The notes: generated from the sequence alone by a model not told the origin. 64,000 nucleotides of DNA from Poriferisodalis sp965208925 (GCF_965208925.1 NZ_OZ242364.1:3100001-3164000); one strand, 5' to 3'. Shown: positions 34,516 to 43,466, counted from the stretch's first letter. Made by a program: numbers and translations.

Positions 34516-36363
34516 TCAGCGGTAGTCGTGAATCTCGATGTCGTCGAACTTCGTAGCGTCCGACACGGAGGCGGCAGCGCGAGCGCTTGAGAATTCACCG
34601 GGCCCCAAACCGAGAATCCTCCCCAGTGCCGACATCAGCTCGTCGGCCGCGCTGTCATCCCAACGCTGGCTGCGCCATCCGACATGGACATCGGGTCGCA
34701 CAAGCAGTGCCCCGCTCTCGTGAACCTCGCTGATGCGGGCAAAATCCCCGTACAGGTCCTCGTACTCCTGGCCGGGGCCGATGACGTGCACGACGATCCC
34801 GATACCGAACGCCGCCTCCGCGGCCAAAGCGACGTCAATCCAGCCGATGCCGCTGTTGCCCGTGAGCAGCGCAAATCGGCCGTCGCCGCACAGGTAGAGC
34901 AACGAGGTCTTGCGGCCCCTCTTGAACACCCACCCGTGCGGCAGGTGCGCCCCGGGAAAACTGGTCGGCTGGTACCAGTCCTCGGCGTCCAGCTCATAGG
35001 GCGGCATGGACTCGCCATCGGGCGTAGCCACCGCAACCGAGTCGTACCGGTGATTCATCTCGATGCCGGGACAGTCGAACGCGCGGTATGAACCGGCAAT
35101 CGCCTTGGTGAGCGCTGAGCGGAGTTCAGCGGTCTCAGGGTTGTTGTCCGACAACGCCGCCAGGCTCCGCTCAGCCTCGGTGGGGTCCGCACCGCGGCTC
35201 GCCGAGATCAGTGCGCCGAAGATCGGGAAGAGATACCGCCGTGACTGGAACGCCCCTACGGTGACCTCCTTGGCGACCGGGGCCCGCTCCTCGCTGTAGC
35301 TGTCGAGCAGGCTCGGGCTGGCAGTCCCCTGCACTACGAGGGCGAGCTTCCACGCCAGGTTGTACCCGTCCTGGATCGACGTGTTCGACCCCAGACCCTT
35401 CAGCGGCGGGTGCCGGTGGATCGCATCGCCAGCGCAGAACACCCTCCCGGCCTGCAGGTGCGTGGCGTATTCCTCGTTGAAGGTCCACAGCGACACCGAA
35501 TCGATCTCCACCTCGACGGTGTCGTCGCCGATCATCCGGTGTGCGTGAGCGAGCGCCTCGTCATGGCTGAGACTGCTTCGGTTTTCGAGGTCGATCTGCC
35601 ATGAACACACCCAGCGGTGCCACGGTCGCACCATCCGCAAGGCACCGATCTCGGGAAAGCCGGTCGTCCCGTTGGTCTGGACCATCCAGTAGAGCGAACT
35701 CGGCCGGTGGGCTACGAAATGCTCCAGATCGGCGTTGAAGACGATGTTGAACATTCCGACCTTGTTCTTCTCGCCCTCGAAGGGGAGACCGGCTTGCTCG
35801 GCGACCAGGGAGTTCGCGCCGTCGGCACCCACCAGGAACCGCGATCGCACCGTCAGCTCCTGGCCGGTCAGGCGATTGACGAGCTGCGACGTCACGCCCT
35901 CGTCGTCCTGGGCGAAGCCGAGAAACTCGGTGTTGAAGAAGACCTCCGCGCCGTGATGGGCGGCCGATCCCAGCAGGATGTTCTCGAGGAAATTCTGAGG
36001 CAGGTCGACGTTCTCTTCGGGCGTGCCCCACGCGTAGTTCTGCCCTCTGTCCGGGTGGGAGCCATACGTCCGTGTACGCCCAAGCTCGGCCCTGGCGAGA
36101 CTGCGGCAGACCACGTTCTCGCCCATGAATTCGCTGGGCACGGCGTACAGCTTGGCCTGGTCGACCACACCGAGATCGGTGAGCACCTCCATCGTGCGGG
36201 GATTCGTGATGTGCGCCCGGGGTGTGCGGCAGGTCCAGCCGTAGCGATTGACCACGACGCAGCGAACGCCGGAACGGGCCAGTGCAAGCGCCGTAGTGGA
36301 TCCCGCGGGTCCTGTGCCGACGACGAGCACATCGGTCTCGTAGATCACGGTGTTGTCGCTCAT
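34516..36363 (-). CDS. FAD-dependent aromatic-ring monooxygenase (PheA/TfdB type)
   Basis: 615-residue group A flavoprotein hydroxylase. The Rossmann motif is VVGTGPAGSTTALALA near residues 14-30, the DG motif is in FLVGADGANSLVAEQAG, and the FAD-ribityl motif is FCAGDAIHRHPPLKGLGSNT. A C-terminal thioredoxin-like extension (from about 450) is as in phenol hydroxylase and TfdB. It uses NAD(P)H and O2 to hydroxylate a phenolic ring. It precedes the SRPBCC gene, an arrangement also common in polyketide tailoring, so catabolic and biosynthetic roles are both possible. Confidence 0.92.
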   Translation of the reverse strand: MSDNTVIYETDVLVVGTGPAGSTTALALARSGVRCVVVNRYGWTCRTPRAHITNPRTMEVLTDLGVVDQAKLYAVPSEFMGENVVCRSLARAELGRTRTYGSHPDRGQNYAWGTPEENVDLPQNFLENILLGSAAHHGAEVFFNTEFLGFAQDDEGVTSQLVNRLTGQELTVRSRFLVGADGANSLVAEQAGLPFEGEKNKVGMFNIVFNADLEHFVAHRPSSLYWMVQTNGTTGFPEIGALRMVRPWHRWVCSWQIDLENRSSLSHDEALAHAHRMIGDDTVEVEIDSVSLWTFNEEYATHLQAGRVFCAGDAIHRHPPLKGLGSNTSIQDGYNLAWKLALVVQGTASPSLLDSYSEERAPVAKEVTVGAFQSRRYLFPIFGALISASRGADPTEAERSLAALSDNNPETAELRSALTKAIAGSYRAFDCPGIEMNHRYDSVAVATPDGESMPPYELDAEDWYQPTSFPGAHLPHGWVFKRGRKTSLLYLCGDGRFALLTGNSGIGWIDVALAAEAAFGIGIVVHVIGPGQEYEDLYGDFARISEVHESGALLVRPDVHVGWRSQRWDDSAADELMSALGRILGLGPGEFSSARAAASVSDATKFDDIEIHDYR

Positions 36364-36530
36364 GATTCGGACGGCTGCGACGGCCGTCGGAATGTCGGGC
36401 TACCTCGTGTTCCGCGGCCAACGCCCGGTGAGCAACCCTAGGCGCGCGTGTCGAAAACCGCCGACCCAGGCTCTCTAGCCTCTCAGGCGCGCACAATCTC
36501 AACCCGAGAGCATCGAGAGGATGTCCCGCC

Positions 36531-36656
36531 ATGAGCACATCCGAACCACTTTCAGGCCGCGTCGCATTGGTCACCGGCGTGTCTCGCGACTCTGGCATCG
36601 CAGCTGCCCTCGCAACTCTTCGCCAATCACCTCCTGACGCAAACGGTCTCGGCTAG
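36531..36656 (+). pseudogene. Truncated SDR gene (N-terminal remnant)
   Basis: A 41-codon ORF begins with an ATG preceded by GAGAGG and encodes SGRVALVTGVSRDSGIAAALA, the start and nucleotide-binding loop of an SDR of the GVSRxxGI subgroup. After about 28 residues the similarity stops and a TAG follows. The rest of an SDR (about 220 residues) is absent downstream, where the rhodanese gene begins 100 nt later. It reads as the 5' end left after a deletion. Confidence 0.65.
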
Positions 36657-36756
36657 GGGTGGTGCGCGTTTCGCGTTCGCATTCATGACTCATATCGACG
36701 GGCAAGTCAGTCAATAGCCTGTGCGGCCGGATCGTACGAGAGGACCCAACACACCC

Positions 36757-37167
36757 ATGAGCATGTCGACGCTGAGCCACGTGACTGAGATTCCTGCCGG
36801 GCCTCCGCAGGCCGCTGCGGAGCACTTCGAGCGTCTGCTCGCATTCGAAACCGATTGCTGGGATGTGCATGAGTCGATGAAGAACGGTTCGCAGGACTTC
36901 GTTCTGCTCCACGTCAACGACGATCAATCGGGATTCGACGCAGGTCACATCGCCGGTGCAACCCACATGTACCACGCAACGATCACCGAGGAGTCCCTGG
37001 CGGCCTACCCGCCCGAGACGCTGTTCGTCGTCTACTGCGCGGGACCCCACTGCAACGCTGCGGACAAGGCCGGCGCGCGGCTCGCTCGGCTCGGCCGACC
37101 GGTCAAGAAAATGATCGGCGGCAAGTCCGGCTGGCTCGAAGAAGGCTTCGACCTCGTCACCAGCTGA
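36757..37167 (+). CDS. Rhodanese-like sulfurtransferase domain protein
   Basis: 136-residue single-domain rhodanese. Seen: FVLLHVNDDQSGFDAGHIAGATHM (the DxRxxxEfxxGHIxGA motif with Asn in place of the usual Arg) and the active-site loop VVYCAGPHCNAADKAG, in which the first Cys is the persulfide-bearing residue; a GWLEEGF end follows. The CxxxxC loop is typical of thiol sulfurtransferases rather than Cdc25-like proteins. The start is the ATG at 36757; GTG 36721 would add 12 residues. It sits alone after the SDR remnant. Confidence 0.85.
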   Translation: MSMSTLSHVTEIPAGPPQAAAEHFERLLAFETDCWDVHESMKNGSQDFVLLHVNDDQSGFDAGHIAGATHMYHATITEESLAAYPPETLFVVYCAGPHCNAADKAGARLARLGRPVKKMIGGKSGWLEEGFDLVTS

Positions 37168-37240
37168 GCCCCTCAGCCAACGAGCGGGCAACTCAGCGTC
37201 GCGGATCGGCCGCTCAGGCATCGAAGCTGCATGAGCGCCT

Positions 37241-38632
37241 GTGATACTTGCGCACGTGGCATATGGCAATGCTGCACGCGCGGGTGCCGCGCTTGCGTCG
37301 CTCACGCTCGCACTCGTCGCCGCGTGCAGCAGCCCCGAGGAAAGTTCCGGCCCAGTGACTTCGCCGCCGTCGCAGAGCGATGCAGCGGCAGCAGCGGCGC
37401 CAACCGACTCGGCGGTTGCCGTGAACGACACAGCTGCGGCCGAAGCGCCCGAGTCGCCCTCGGCATCTGCGCAGTTGCTGATCGACAGATGGCACGCCGC
37501 TGTCTCGGCATCGACCGGTGTATGGCCTGGCTATGAACTCGCAGCCATACCAGCAGTGCTGGTCTCCATCGACCGCGCAGGTGCTGTCTCGGCGGTGGTG
37601 GCGTTCAACCACCCGAACCCGGTTCCGCTGGGCAGCCCCATCCTGAGACTTGACGTCGGTGGCCACGAGGTTGCTGTCATCGCGGAACCGACCGATCCCG
37701 ATGCGCTGTTCGCAATGGCGCCATTCGACTTCTACGCCGACATCGGCGGCACCGCCACCTTCGTGCTGATCGGCCAGCAAGGCGACCTGGGCACTGAGCC
37801 GGACTCGCCAGCGTTCTCAGCGCTGCTCGCACACGAGACATTCCATCGCTTCCAGTTTGACAATTGGTCCGAAGATGCAGCCGTCCACAGCCTCGAGGGA
37901 TACGACCTCTCCCCAGCAGGTATCGAACTTGTGCTGCTGGAGGACCGCATCCTGATCAGCGCGTACGAAGCAGCCAGTGCAGCAGAAGCCGAACGCCTCG
38001 CCCGCCAGTTCACCGCCGTGCGCGCAGCCCGCCACGCGGCCAGCCCGAGCGTCGGCCTCGACGAGCAGCAGGAACGAATCGAAGGCTCGGCGCGCTACCT
38101 CGAGCATCTGATCGGCGATGCGCTCGACGGCACCTACACCTCGACGAATCATGCCGGCGAGCTCATGTTCTACGACGACATGGACGCCGATGCCGCCGCA
38201 CAACTCGACGGCATCACTTCGTTCTTCGGGTTCGGTCGCTTCTACAGCAGCGGTGCCACCCTGCTGTCCCTGGCCCACCGTCTCGGCGCACCGATCGACG
38301 ACATCGCCTCCCGGCTGAGCGACAGCACGACTCCCGCCCAGATGCTGGAACAACTCGTCGAGCCCGTAGGCGAGATCGGCGACGAAGTGGATGCCGCCTG
38401 GGCCGAGCACGACTCTGAGGGCCGTCTGCGTGCGGTGGCGGCGATTCTGGCAGAACGGGCGTTGCAGGAGGACAGCTCCGGCTTCGGCACCGAGACCCCC
38501 ATGGGCTCATTCGACGTCAGCGACGAGCAGATCGACTGTCTCACCGAACACGGCATCGACATCACGGCGGACAACTTCACCATCCCCGACGACATCGCCC
38601 AAGCCTGCTTCAACGACGATCGCGGCGAATAG
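37241..38632 (+). CDS. Secreted lipoprotein with HExxH metalloprotease-like motif
   Basis: 463 residues. The N-terminus is a lipoprotein signal (hydrophobic LASLTLALVAAC with lipobox LVAAC), then an Ala/Ser/Pro-rich linker to about residue 75. In the middle LLAHETFHRFQF carries HExxH at H198-E199-H202, and an EGSARYLEH segment at residue 281 could give a third zinc ligand, the gluzincin layout. The C-terminal end has DEQIDCLTEHGIDITADNF and a second Cys. GTG start. No family was recognised for certain; a cell-surface zinc peptidase is the best reading. Neighbours give no clue. Confidence 0.72.
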   Translation: MILAHVAYGNAARAGAALASLTLALVAACSSPEESSGPVTSPPSQSDAAAAAAPTDSAVAVNDTAAAEAPESPSASAQLLIDRWHAAVSASTGVWPGYELAAIPAVLVSIDRAGAVSAVVAFNHPNPVPLGSPILRLDVGGHEVAVIAEPTDPDALFAMAPFDFYADIGGTATFVLIGQQGDLGTEPDSPAFSALLAHETFHRFQFDNWSEDAAVHSLEGYDLSPAGIELVLLEDRILISAYEAASAAEAERLARQFTAVRAARHAASPSVGLDEQQERIEGSARYLEHLIGDALDGTYTSTNHAGELMFYDDMDADAAAQLDGITSFFGFGRFYSSGATLLSLAHRLGAPIDDIASRLSDSTTPAQMLEQLVEPVGEIGDEVDAAWAEHDSEGRLRAVAAILAERALQEDSSGFGTETPMGSFDVSDEQIDCLTEHGIDITADNFTIPDDIAQACFNDDRGE

Positions 38633-38660
38633 CTTCCAACGCGATTCAAACACGCATGTC

Positions 38661-38682
38661 GGCTCGCCGTTGCCAGCGAGCC
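38661..38682. terminator. Possible bidirectional terminator
   Basis: GGCTCGC (38661-38667) and GCGAGCC (38676-38682) form a perfect 7-bp stem with an 8-nt loop, between the convergent lipoprotein and SDR genes. The trailing T-run is weak. Confidence 0.45.
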
Positions 38683-38715
38683 AATCGTCACGCTCGCTTC
38701 ATTCGTCGGCTGGAG

Positions 38716-39630
38716 TCAGATGGGGAAGGTCACTCCGGTGACGTCTTCAGAGGCAGCCCACACCTGCCGTTGCAGCTCGGCGTCGCGTGAACGGTCACTG
38801 GAGCCCACGAGCACCGGGTGCCCGCGCATCTCGAACCAGCCGTCCGAGCCGTAGAACTCTCCTCCGGCAGCGGCTGGATCGGTGGCGGCCCGCAGCGTGG
38901 CGAGAGCACCCGTTGCAGCACTGTTGCGCAAGGGGCCAATCAACGGCTCAATGAATCGGATGCCCCGGAAGTGGCGCAGGATTTCTGTCTCGGCCCAGCC
39001 AGGATGAGCCGCCAGCGCCACGGCCGGCGAGCCAGCAGCCTCCAGCCGACGCTGCAGCTCGTAGGTGAACAGCAGATTCGCCAGCTTCGAGCGTCCGTAG
39101 GCAGCCGACTGGCTGCGACCTTGCTCTAGCCCGAAGCGGTCGAAGTCGATGTAGGCGCGATAGCGGTGCGCGTTGCTGCTGACCGTGACGATCCGTGATC
39201 CCGGAGTGCCGACAAGCCGATCCAGCAGCAAGCCCGTCAGCGCAAAGTGCCCAAGGTGATTCGTGCCGAACCGGATCTCAAACCCGTCCGTTGTCTGCCG
39301 GCGGGGTGTGTGAAAGACCCCTGCATTGTTCACGAGCAGGTCGATGCGCCCGTATCGCTCCCGGAGGTCGGCGGCGGCGCTGCGCACCGAGTTCAGCAAT
39401 GCCAAGTCGAGCTCCACCAGCTCCAGGTGAGCAGCTGGGTGGTTTGCCTCGATGTCGGCAACCGCTGCTTCGCCCTTGGCGAGATCCCGCACTGCGAGCA
39501 CCACGTGAGCACCCCGACCGGCCAACGCCCGGGCCGTTTCCAGCCCGTTCCCCGAATTGGCGCCGGTCACGATCGCCACGCGCCCGGACTGGTCGGGGAT
39601 GTATTCCTCTGTCCACTTGTTGACGGTCAC
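38716..39630 (-). CDS. SDR, retinol-dehydrogenase/protochlorophyllide-reductase-like
   Basis: 304-residue SDR of the longer subgroup. Seen: TGANSGNGLETARALAGRGAHVV (cofactor loop), NNAGVF, TVSSNAHR and the catalytic YGRSKLANLLF. In this subgroup Tyr-x3-Lys is followed by a hydrophobic substrate-binding helix, and members reduce bulky lipophilic ketones or aldehydes. It starts at the ATG at 39630, just 4 nt before the stop-side of copA, so it lies downstream of copA on the same strand and could be cotranscribed. Confidence 0.92.
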   Translation of the reverse strand: MTVNKWTEEYIPDQSGRVAIVTGANSGNGLETARALAGRGAHVVLAVRDLAKGEAAVADIEANHPAAHLELVELDLALLNSVRSAAADLRERYGRIDLLVNNAGVFHTPRRQTTDGFEIRFGTNHLGHFALTGLLLDRLVGTPGSRIVTVSSNAHRYRAYIDFDRFGLEQGRSQSAAYGRSKLANLLFTYELQRRLEAAGSPAVALAAHPGWAETEILRHFRGIRFIEPLIGPLRNSAATGALATLRAATDPAAAGGEFYGSDGWFEMRGHPVLVGSSDRSRDAELQRQVWAASEDVTGVTFPI

Positions 39631-39634
39631 TCAA

Positions 39635-41818
39635 TCAGACAGTCTGGCGGTATCCCCGAAAGCGCCGGAGACGCAGACTGTTGGTCACCACGAACAGCGA
39701 CGAGACGCCCATGGCCCCGGCGGCGATCATCGGATTGAGAACGCCAAGCGCTGCCAGCGGTATGGCGGCAGCGTTATAGGCGAAGGCCCAGAACAGGTTG
39801 CCCTTGATCGTCGACAGTGTCCGGCGTGACAGCGCTATCGCATCGGCGACGGCTCGCAGGTCACCGCTGACCACGGTGAGATCCGACGCCTCAATGGCCA
39901 CGTCGGTGCCGGTGCCGACAGCGATGCCGAGATCGGCCTGCGCAAGCGCCGGGGCGTCATTGATGCCGTCCCCCACCATGGCCACCCGCTTGCCGCCGGC
40001 CTGGAGCCGCTGCACGGCGGCGGCCTTGTCGTCGGGATACACCTCGGCGATCACCGATTCGATGCCCGCCTGGGCAGCGATGGTGCGTGCGGTGCGCTCG
40101 TTGTCGCCGGTGAGCAGCGTGACCGCCAGACCCTGACGGCGGAGCGCCACGACTGCCTCGGCCGAGGTCGGCTTGATTCGGTCGGCCACCTCCAGGACGA
40201 TCTCCGCGATACCGCCGCGGCCAGCAAGCACGGCCGTTGCACCTGTGGCCTCGGCATCGGCGGCCAGAGCCGCCACGTCTGGCGGCACGGCGTCGAACAG
40301 GCTGCGGCGACCCACCCGAATCTCGACGCCGCGAATCGTCGCCATCACACCCGCACCCGGCGTGATCTCGAACGCCTCCACATCTGCCAACGCGCTTATC
40401 GAACCGTCGACAGGCTCATCGACAGCGCCCCCGACAGATCCGGCGATCGCCTGAGCGATCGGATGTGACGACAACGACTCGGCCGATGCAGCCAGTCGAT
40501 GCACTTCATCACGCTCGGCGCTCGGAAGCTCTCCTGCATGAACGCCGGTGAGGGTCATCGCACCTTCAGTGAGCGTGCCGGTCTTGTCCATCAGCACGAC
40601 ATCCACGGAGCGCGTGTCCTCGAGGATCTCGCCGCCCTTGATGATGACGCCGAGCTGAGCGCCCCGACCAGTTCCGACGAGGATTCCCAGCGGCGTCGCC
40701 AGCCCGAGGGCGCAGGGGCAAGCGATGATCAGCACCGCCACCGCGGCGCTGAACGCTGCTCCGGCGTCGTTGCCCAGGAGCAGCCACGCAACCAGCGTGA
40801 CGACGGCCGTGGCAATGGCGATGGGCACGAACACCGCCGACACCCGATCGGCCAGCCGTTGCACTTCTGCACCACTGCCCTGCGCTTCGTTCACCAGGCG
40901 GATGATCTGAGCCAGCGCCGTTTCGGCGCCGATCTTCGTCGCCTCGACGACGAGCGCTCCATTTGCGTTGATCGTGGCGCCGATCACCTCGTCGCCGGGC
41001 CCCACCTCCACCGGCACGGGCTCGCCGGTCACCATCGACGCATCGACCGCAGACCGTCCCTCCACAACCACGCCGTCGGTGGCGATCCTCTCGCCCGGCC
41101 GGACAACGAACCGCATGCCAACCGCCAGGTCGGCAAGCGCAATTTCGCGGCCATCGACCAGTCGGGCCGTCCGCACGCCCAAGTCGGCGAGCGCCCGGAT
41201 GGCGTCACCGGAACGGCGCTTAGCCCGAAGCTCCAGCCATTTGCCCAGCAAGATCAGCGTGACGATCACCGCGCCGGTTTCGAAGTACACATGGCCGTCG
41301 CCGATGTCGGCGACGGACACCGCCAGCGACCACGCCAGCGCCGACAGCGATCCCATCGACACGAGCGTGTCCATCGTGGTGGCGCCATGGCTCAGGTTCA
41401 ACGCCGCCGCTCGATGAAACGGCCATCCAGATCCCACGATCACGACGGCCGCCAACACCGCGACCAACCATTCCCATCCGTCGAACTGCAGCGCCGGCAT
41501 CATCGAGATCAGCAGCGACGGCACCGTCAGCACCGCACCGATGACCAACCGGGCCAGCAGGTCCGATCGGCGCCGCTTCTCGGCCGCCTCGCTGTCGCCG
41601 GCAGCGATGACCGAGTAGCCCAGCGCTGCGATCTCGGTCGCGACCAACGACTCGTCGAGCGATCCGTCGTGCGTGATCGTGGCCCGCCCCGTGGCGAAGT
41701 TCACCTGCGCCGCCGCCACAGCATCCAACCCATCGAGCCGGTTCTGGATCCGGCTGGCGCAGGCAGCACAGGTCATCCCGTCGATCGCCAGCTCGGCTCG
41801 GGCGGTGCCCGTGGTCAC
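39635..41818 (-). CDS. copA: Copper-type P1B ATPase (CopA-like)
   Basis: 727-residue heavy-metal exporter. An N-terminal metal-binding domain carries GMTCAAC (Cys17, Cys20). The transmembrane CPC is at 367-369, the phosphorylated Asp is Asp411 in DKTGT, and the TGEP, HP (SSHPIAQA) and GDGIND motifs are all present. CPC plus two conserved motifs in the last helices (YNAAAIPLAA and MGVSSLFVVTNSLRL) indicate the Cu(I)-exporting subgroup. GTG start. It is directly downstream of a MerR gene and preceded by a MerR-type promoter. Confidence 0.96.
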   Translation of the reverse strand: MTTGTARAELAIDGMTCAACASRIQNRLDGLDAVAAAQVNFATGRATITHDGSLDESLVATEIAALGYSVIAAGDSEAAEKRRRSDLLARLVIGAVLTVPSLLISMMPALQFDGWEWLVAVLAAVVIVGSGWPFHRAAALNLSHGATTMDTLVSMGSLSALAWSLAVSVADIGDGHVYFETGAVIVTLILLGKWLELRAKRRSGDAIRALADLGVRTARLVDGREIALADLAVGMRFVVRPGERIATDGVVVEGRSAVDASMVTGEPVPVEVGPGDEVIGATINANGALVVEATKIGAETALAQIIRLVNEAQGSGAEVQRLADRVSAVFVPIAIATAVVTLVAWLLLGNDAGAAFSAAVAVLIIACPCALGLATPLGILVGTGRGAQLGVIIKGGEILEDTRSVDVVLMDKTGTLTEGAMTLTGVHAGELPSAERDEVHRLAASAESLSSHPIAQAIAGSVGGAVDEPVDGSISALADVEAFEITPGAGVMATIRGVEIRVGRRSLFDAVPPDVAALAADAEATGATAVLAGRGGIAEIVLEVADRIKPTSAEAVVALRRQGLAVTLLTGDNERTARTIAAQAGIESVIAEVYPDDKAAAVQRLQAGGKRVAMVGDGINDAPALAQADLGIAVGTGTDVAIEASDLTVVSGDLRAVADAIALSRRTLSTIKGNLFWAFAYNAAAIPLAALGVLNPMIAAGAMGVSSLFVVTNSLRLRRFRGYRQTV

Positions 41819-41824
41819 ATACGC

Positions 41825-41856
41825 ACTCTAAAGATTCCAGCCAACTGGAAAGTCAA
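41825..41856 (-). promoter_or_regulatory. MerR-type metal-responsive promoter of copA
   Basis: On the minus strand a -35 TTGACT (41851-41856) and a -10-like TAGAGT (41825-41830) are separated by 20 nt, longer than usual. The spacer holds a perfect dyad, TTCCAG-TTGG-CTGGAA (41835-41850). This overlong spacer with a central dyad is the hallmark of MerR/CueR-activated promoters. It lies between the merR stop and the copA start. Confidence 0.72.
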
Positions 41857-41861
41857 GTGGT

Positions 41862-42269
41862 TTAGCGGGCTCGGCTGATCACCTGGCAGCGGTTGGCGTC
41901 GGTGCACGATGCCGGGTCGAGACCCCGCGCCCGCTTCAGCAGCGCAGCCAGCTCCTTGCGGGCTGAACGAAGCTGGGAAATCTGGGTGTCGATGGCATCC
42001 ACATGGGCCTCGATCAGCGCCGTGGTGTGCGCGCATGACCGCTCGCCAGCGCTCTTGAGCTCGAGCACCGACGAGATCTCGGCCAGAGTCAAGCCCGTGG
42101 CCTGCGCGTCCCGGATGAATCGCAGCCGCTCGACCGCGTCGGCGGCATAGGCGCGATAGCCGCTCGCAGTCCGCTCGGGTTCATCGAGCAATCCGATCGA
42201 CTCGTAATATCGGATCGTCTTCGTGCTCACCCCGCAGCGATCTCCCAGCTCTCCGATCCTCACCTGCAC
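41862..42269 (-). CDS. MerR-family metal-responsive activator
   Basis: 135 residues from the GTG at 42269 (GGGAAGGTCAGG upstream). The HTH is IGELGDRCGVSTKTIRYYESIGLL, followed by the wing (GYRAY) and a long dimer helix. Metal ligands: Cys79 at the start of the dimer helix and Cys122/Cys128 (CTDANRC) in the C-terminal loop. In known members Cys at position 79 goes with divalent sensors (ZntR, MerR) while Cu(I) sensors carry Ser there, so the metal is uncertain although the target gene looks like a copper exporter. An ATG at 42320 could add 17 residues. Confidence 0.9.
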   Translation of the reverse strand: MQVRIGELGDRCGVSTKTIRYYESIGLLDEPERTASGYRAYAADAVERLRFIRDAQATGLTLAEISSVLELKSAGERSCAHTTALIEAHVDAIDTQISQLRSARKELAALLKRARGLDPASCTDANRCQVISRAR

Positions 42270-42280
42270 GACCGTACCTG

Positions 42281-42313
42281 ACCTTCCCGATTGAACCTTC
42301 CAGCCGGAGGGAA
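42281..42313. promoter_or_regulatory. Second MerR-type operator candidate, divergent merR/ADH region
   Basis: TTCCAGCCGGAGGGAA (42298-42313) matches 12 of 16 bases of the copA dyad and is preceded by TTGAAC at the same relative place. ACCTTCC is also repeated directly at 42281 and 42295. It lies between the merR start and the alcohol dehydrogenase start, so the regulator may control itself and the dehydrogenase. Confidence 0.45.
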
Positions 42314-42332
42314 TCCCCACGAAGGACCGGCA

Positions 42333-43436
42333 ATGAAGATCACCGCAGTCGTGCTCGACCGGGTCGGCGGGCCTGTGAGCGTCGACACGCTGGACCTCGA
42401 CGAGCCCCGAGCCGGCGAGGTGCTGGTGAAGATGGCGGCATCAGGTGTCTGCCACAGCGACCAGCACGTCGTCACCGGCCGTCACCCCGGGGACCTGCCG
42501 TGCGTGCTGGGGCACGAAGGCGCGGGCGAGGTCGTAGCGCTCGGTCCCGACGTCAACCAGGTGCAGGTCGGCGACAGGGTGGCGCTCAACTGGATCCCGA
42601 GCTGCAAGGCCTGCTTCTACTGCGAACGCGGCCAGCACCACCTGTGCCGCGAGATCGTCGGACCGCTGTGGGCCGGGTTCTTGATGGACGGCACGAGCCG
42701 GCTGTCACGCGGCGACCAGATGATCCATCACTACTCGGGCATCTCGACCTGGGCCGACCACATGGTCGTCCCGCAGGCGTGCTGCTCGGTGCTCGATCCT
42801 GCTGTGCCCTTCGAGGTGGCTGCGCTGATCGGCTGTGCGGTCTCCACCGGCGTGGGTGCGGCCCTTCACCAAGGCAACGTCGGCCCCGGCGACCGGGTCG
42901 CAGTAGTGGGAGCAGGCGGCGTCGGCCTCAGCGTGATCATGGGAGCGGCACTGGCAGGCGCCGAGCGCATCATCGCTGTGGACCGGGAGCCCGCAAAGCG
43001 CGGCTTGGCGCTCGCTCTCGGCGCGACGGACTTCGTCGTGAGCGACGGCAGCGCCATCGAAGCGGTGCGAGAGCTGACCGGCGGTCGTGGCGCCGATGTC
43101 GTGTTCGAAGCCATCGGCAACCCCGGCCTCCAGCAATTCTGGATCGACGGGGTGAGACCCGGCGGTGTCCTCGTCCTGGTGGGCATCGGAGGCACCACGG
43201 AGACGACGCCGTTCAACTGCGCCGAGCTGACACGGGGCCACAAGTCGGTCAAGGGCAGCTACTTCGCCGCAACCGACGCCGGACAGGCCATCGAGGACCT
43301 GTGCGCTGCCTACCTCGCCGGCCGGTTGCCCGTCGACCGCCTCGTCTCCAAGCGGGTTCGCATCGACGACGTGCAGCAGGCCCTCGACGCCATGCTCAGC
43401 GGCACCGAGGGCCGCACGGTCATCGCCTACGACTGA
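42333..43436 (+). CDS. Zinc-dependent alcohol dehydrogenase (MDR family)
   Basis: 367-residue medium-chain dehydrogenase of the class III/NDMA-like kind. Catalytic zinc ligands are in GVCHSDQH and GHEGAG, the structural zinc site is CKACFYCERGQHHLC (four Cys), and the cofactor motif is VVGAGGVGLSVI. The start is the ATG at 42333 with GAAGGACC upstream, avoiding a short upstream in-frame ATG. Divergent from merR. It oxidises or reduces an alcohol or aldehyde with NAD(P) or a mycothiol adduct. Confidence 0.93.
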   Translation: MKITAVVLDRVGGPVSVDTLDLDEPRAGEVLVKMAASGVCHSDQHVVTGRHPGDLPCVLGHEGAGEVVALGPDVNQVQVGDRVALNWIPSCKACFYCERGQHHLCREIVGPLWAGFLMDGTSRLSRGDQMIHHYSGISTWADHMVVPQACCSVLDPAVPFEVAALIGCAVSTGVGAALHQGNVGPGDRVAVVGAGGVGLSVIMGAALAGAERIIAVDREPAKRGLALALGATDFVVSDGSAIEAVRELTGGRGADVVFEAIGNPGLQQFWIDGVRPGGVLVLVGIGGTTETTPFNCAELTRGHKSVKGSYFAATDAGQAIEDLCAAYLAGRLPVDRLVSKRVRIDDVQQALDAMLSGTEGRTVIAYD

Positions 43437-43466
43437 GCCACATGCTCAATGCGGCTGAGCCGTCCG

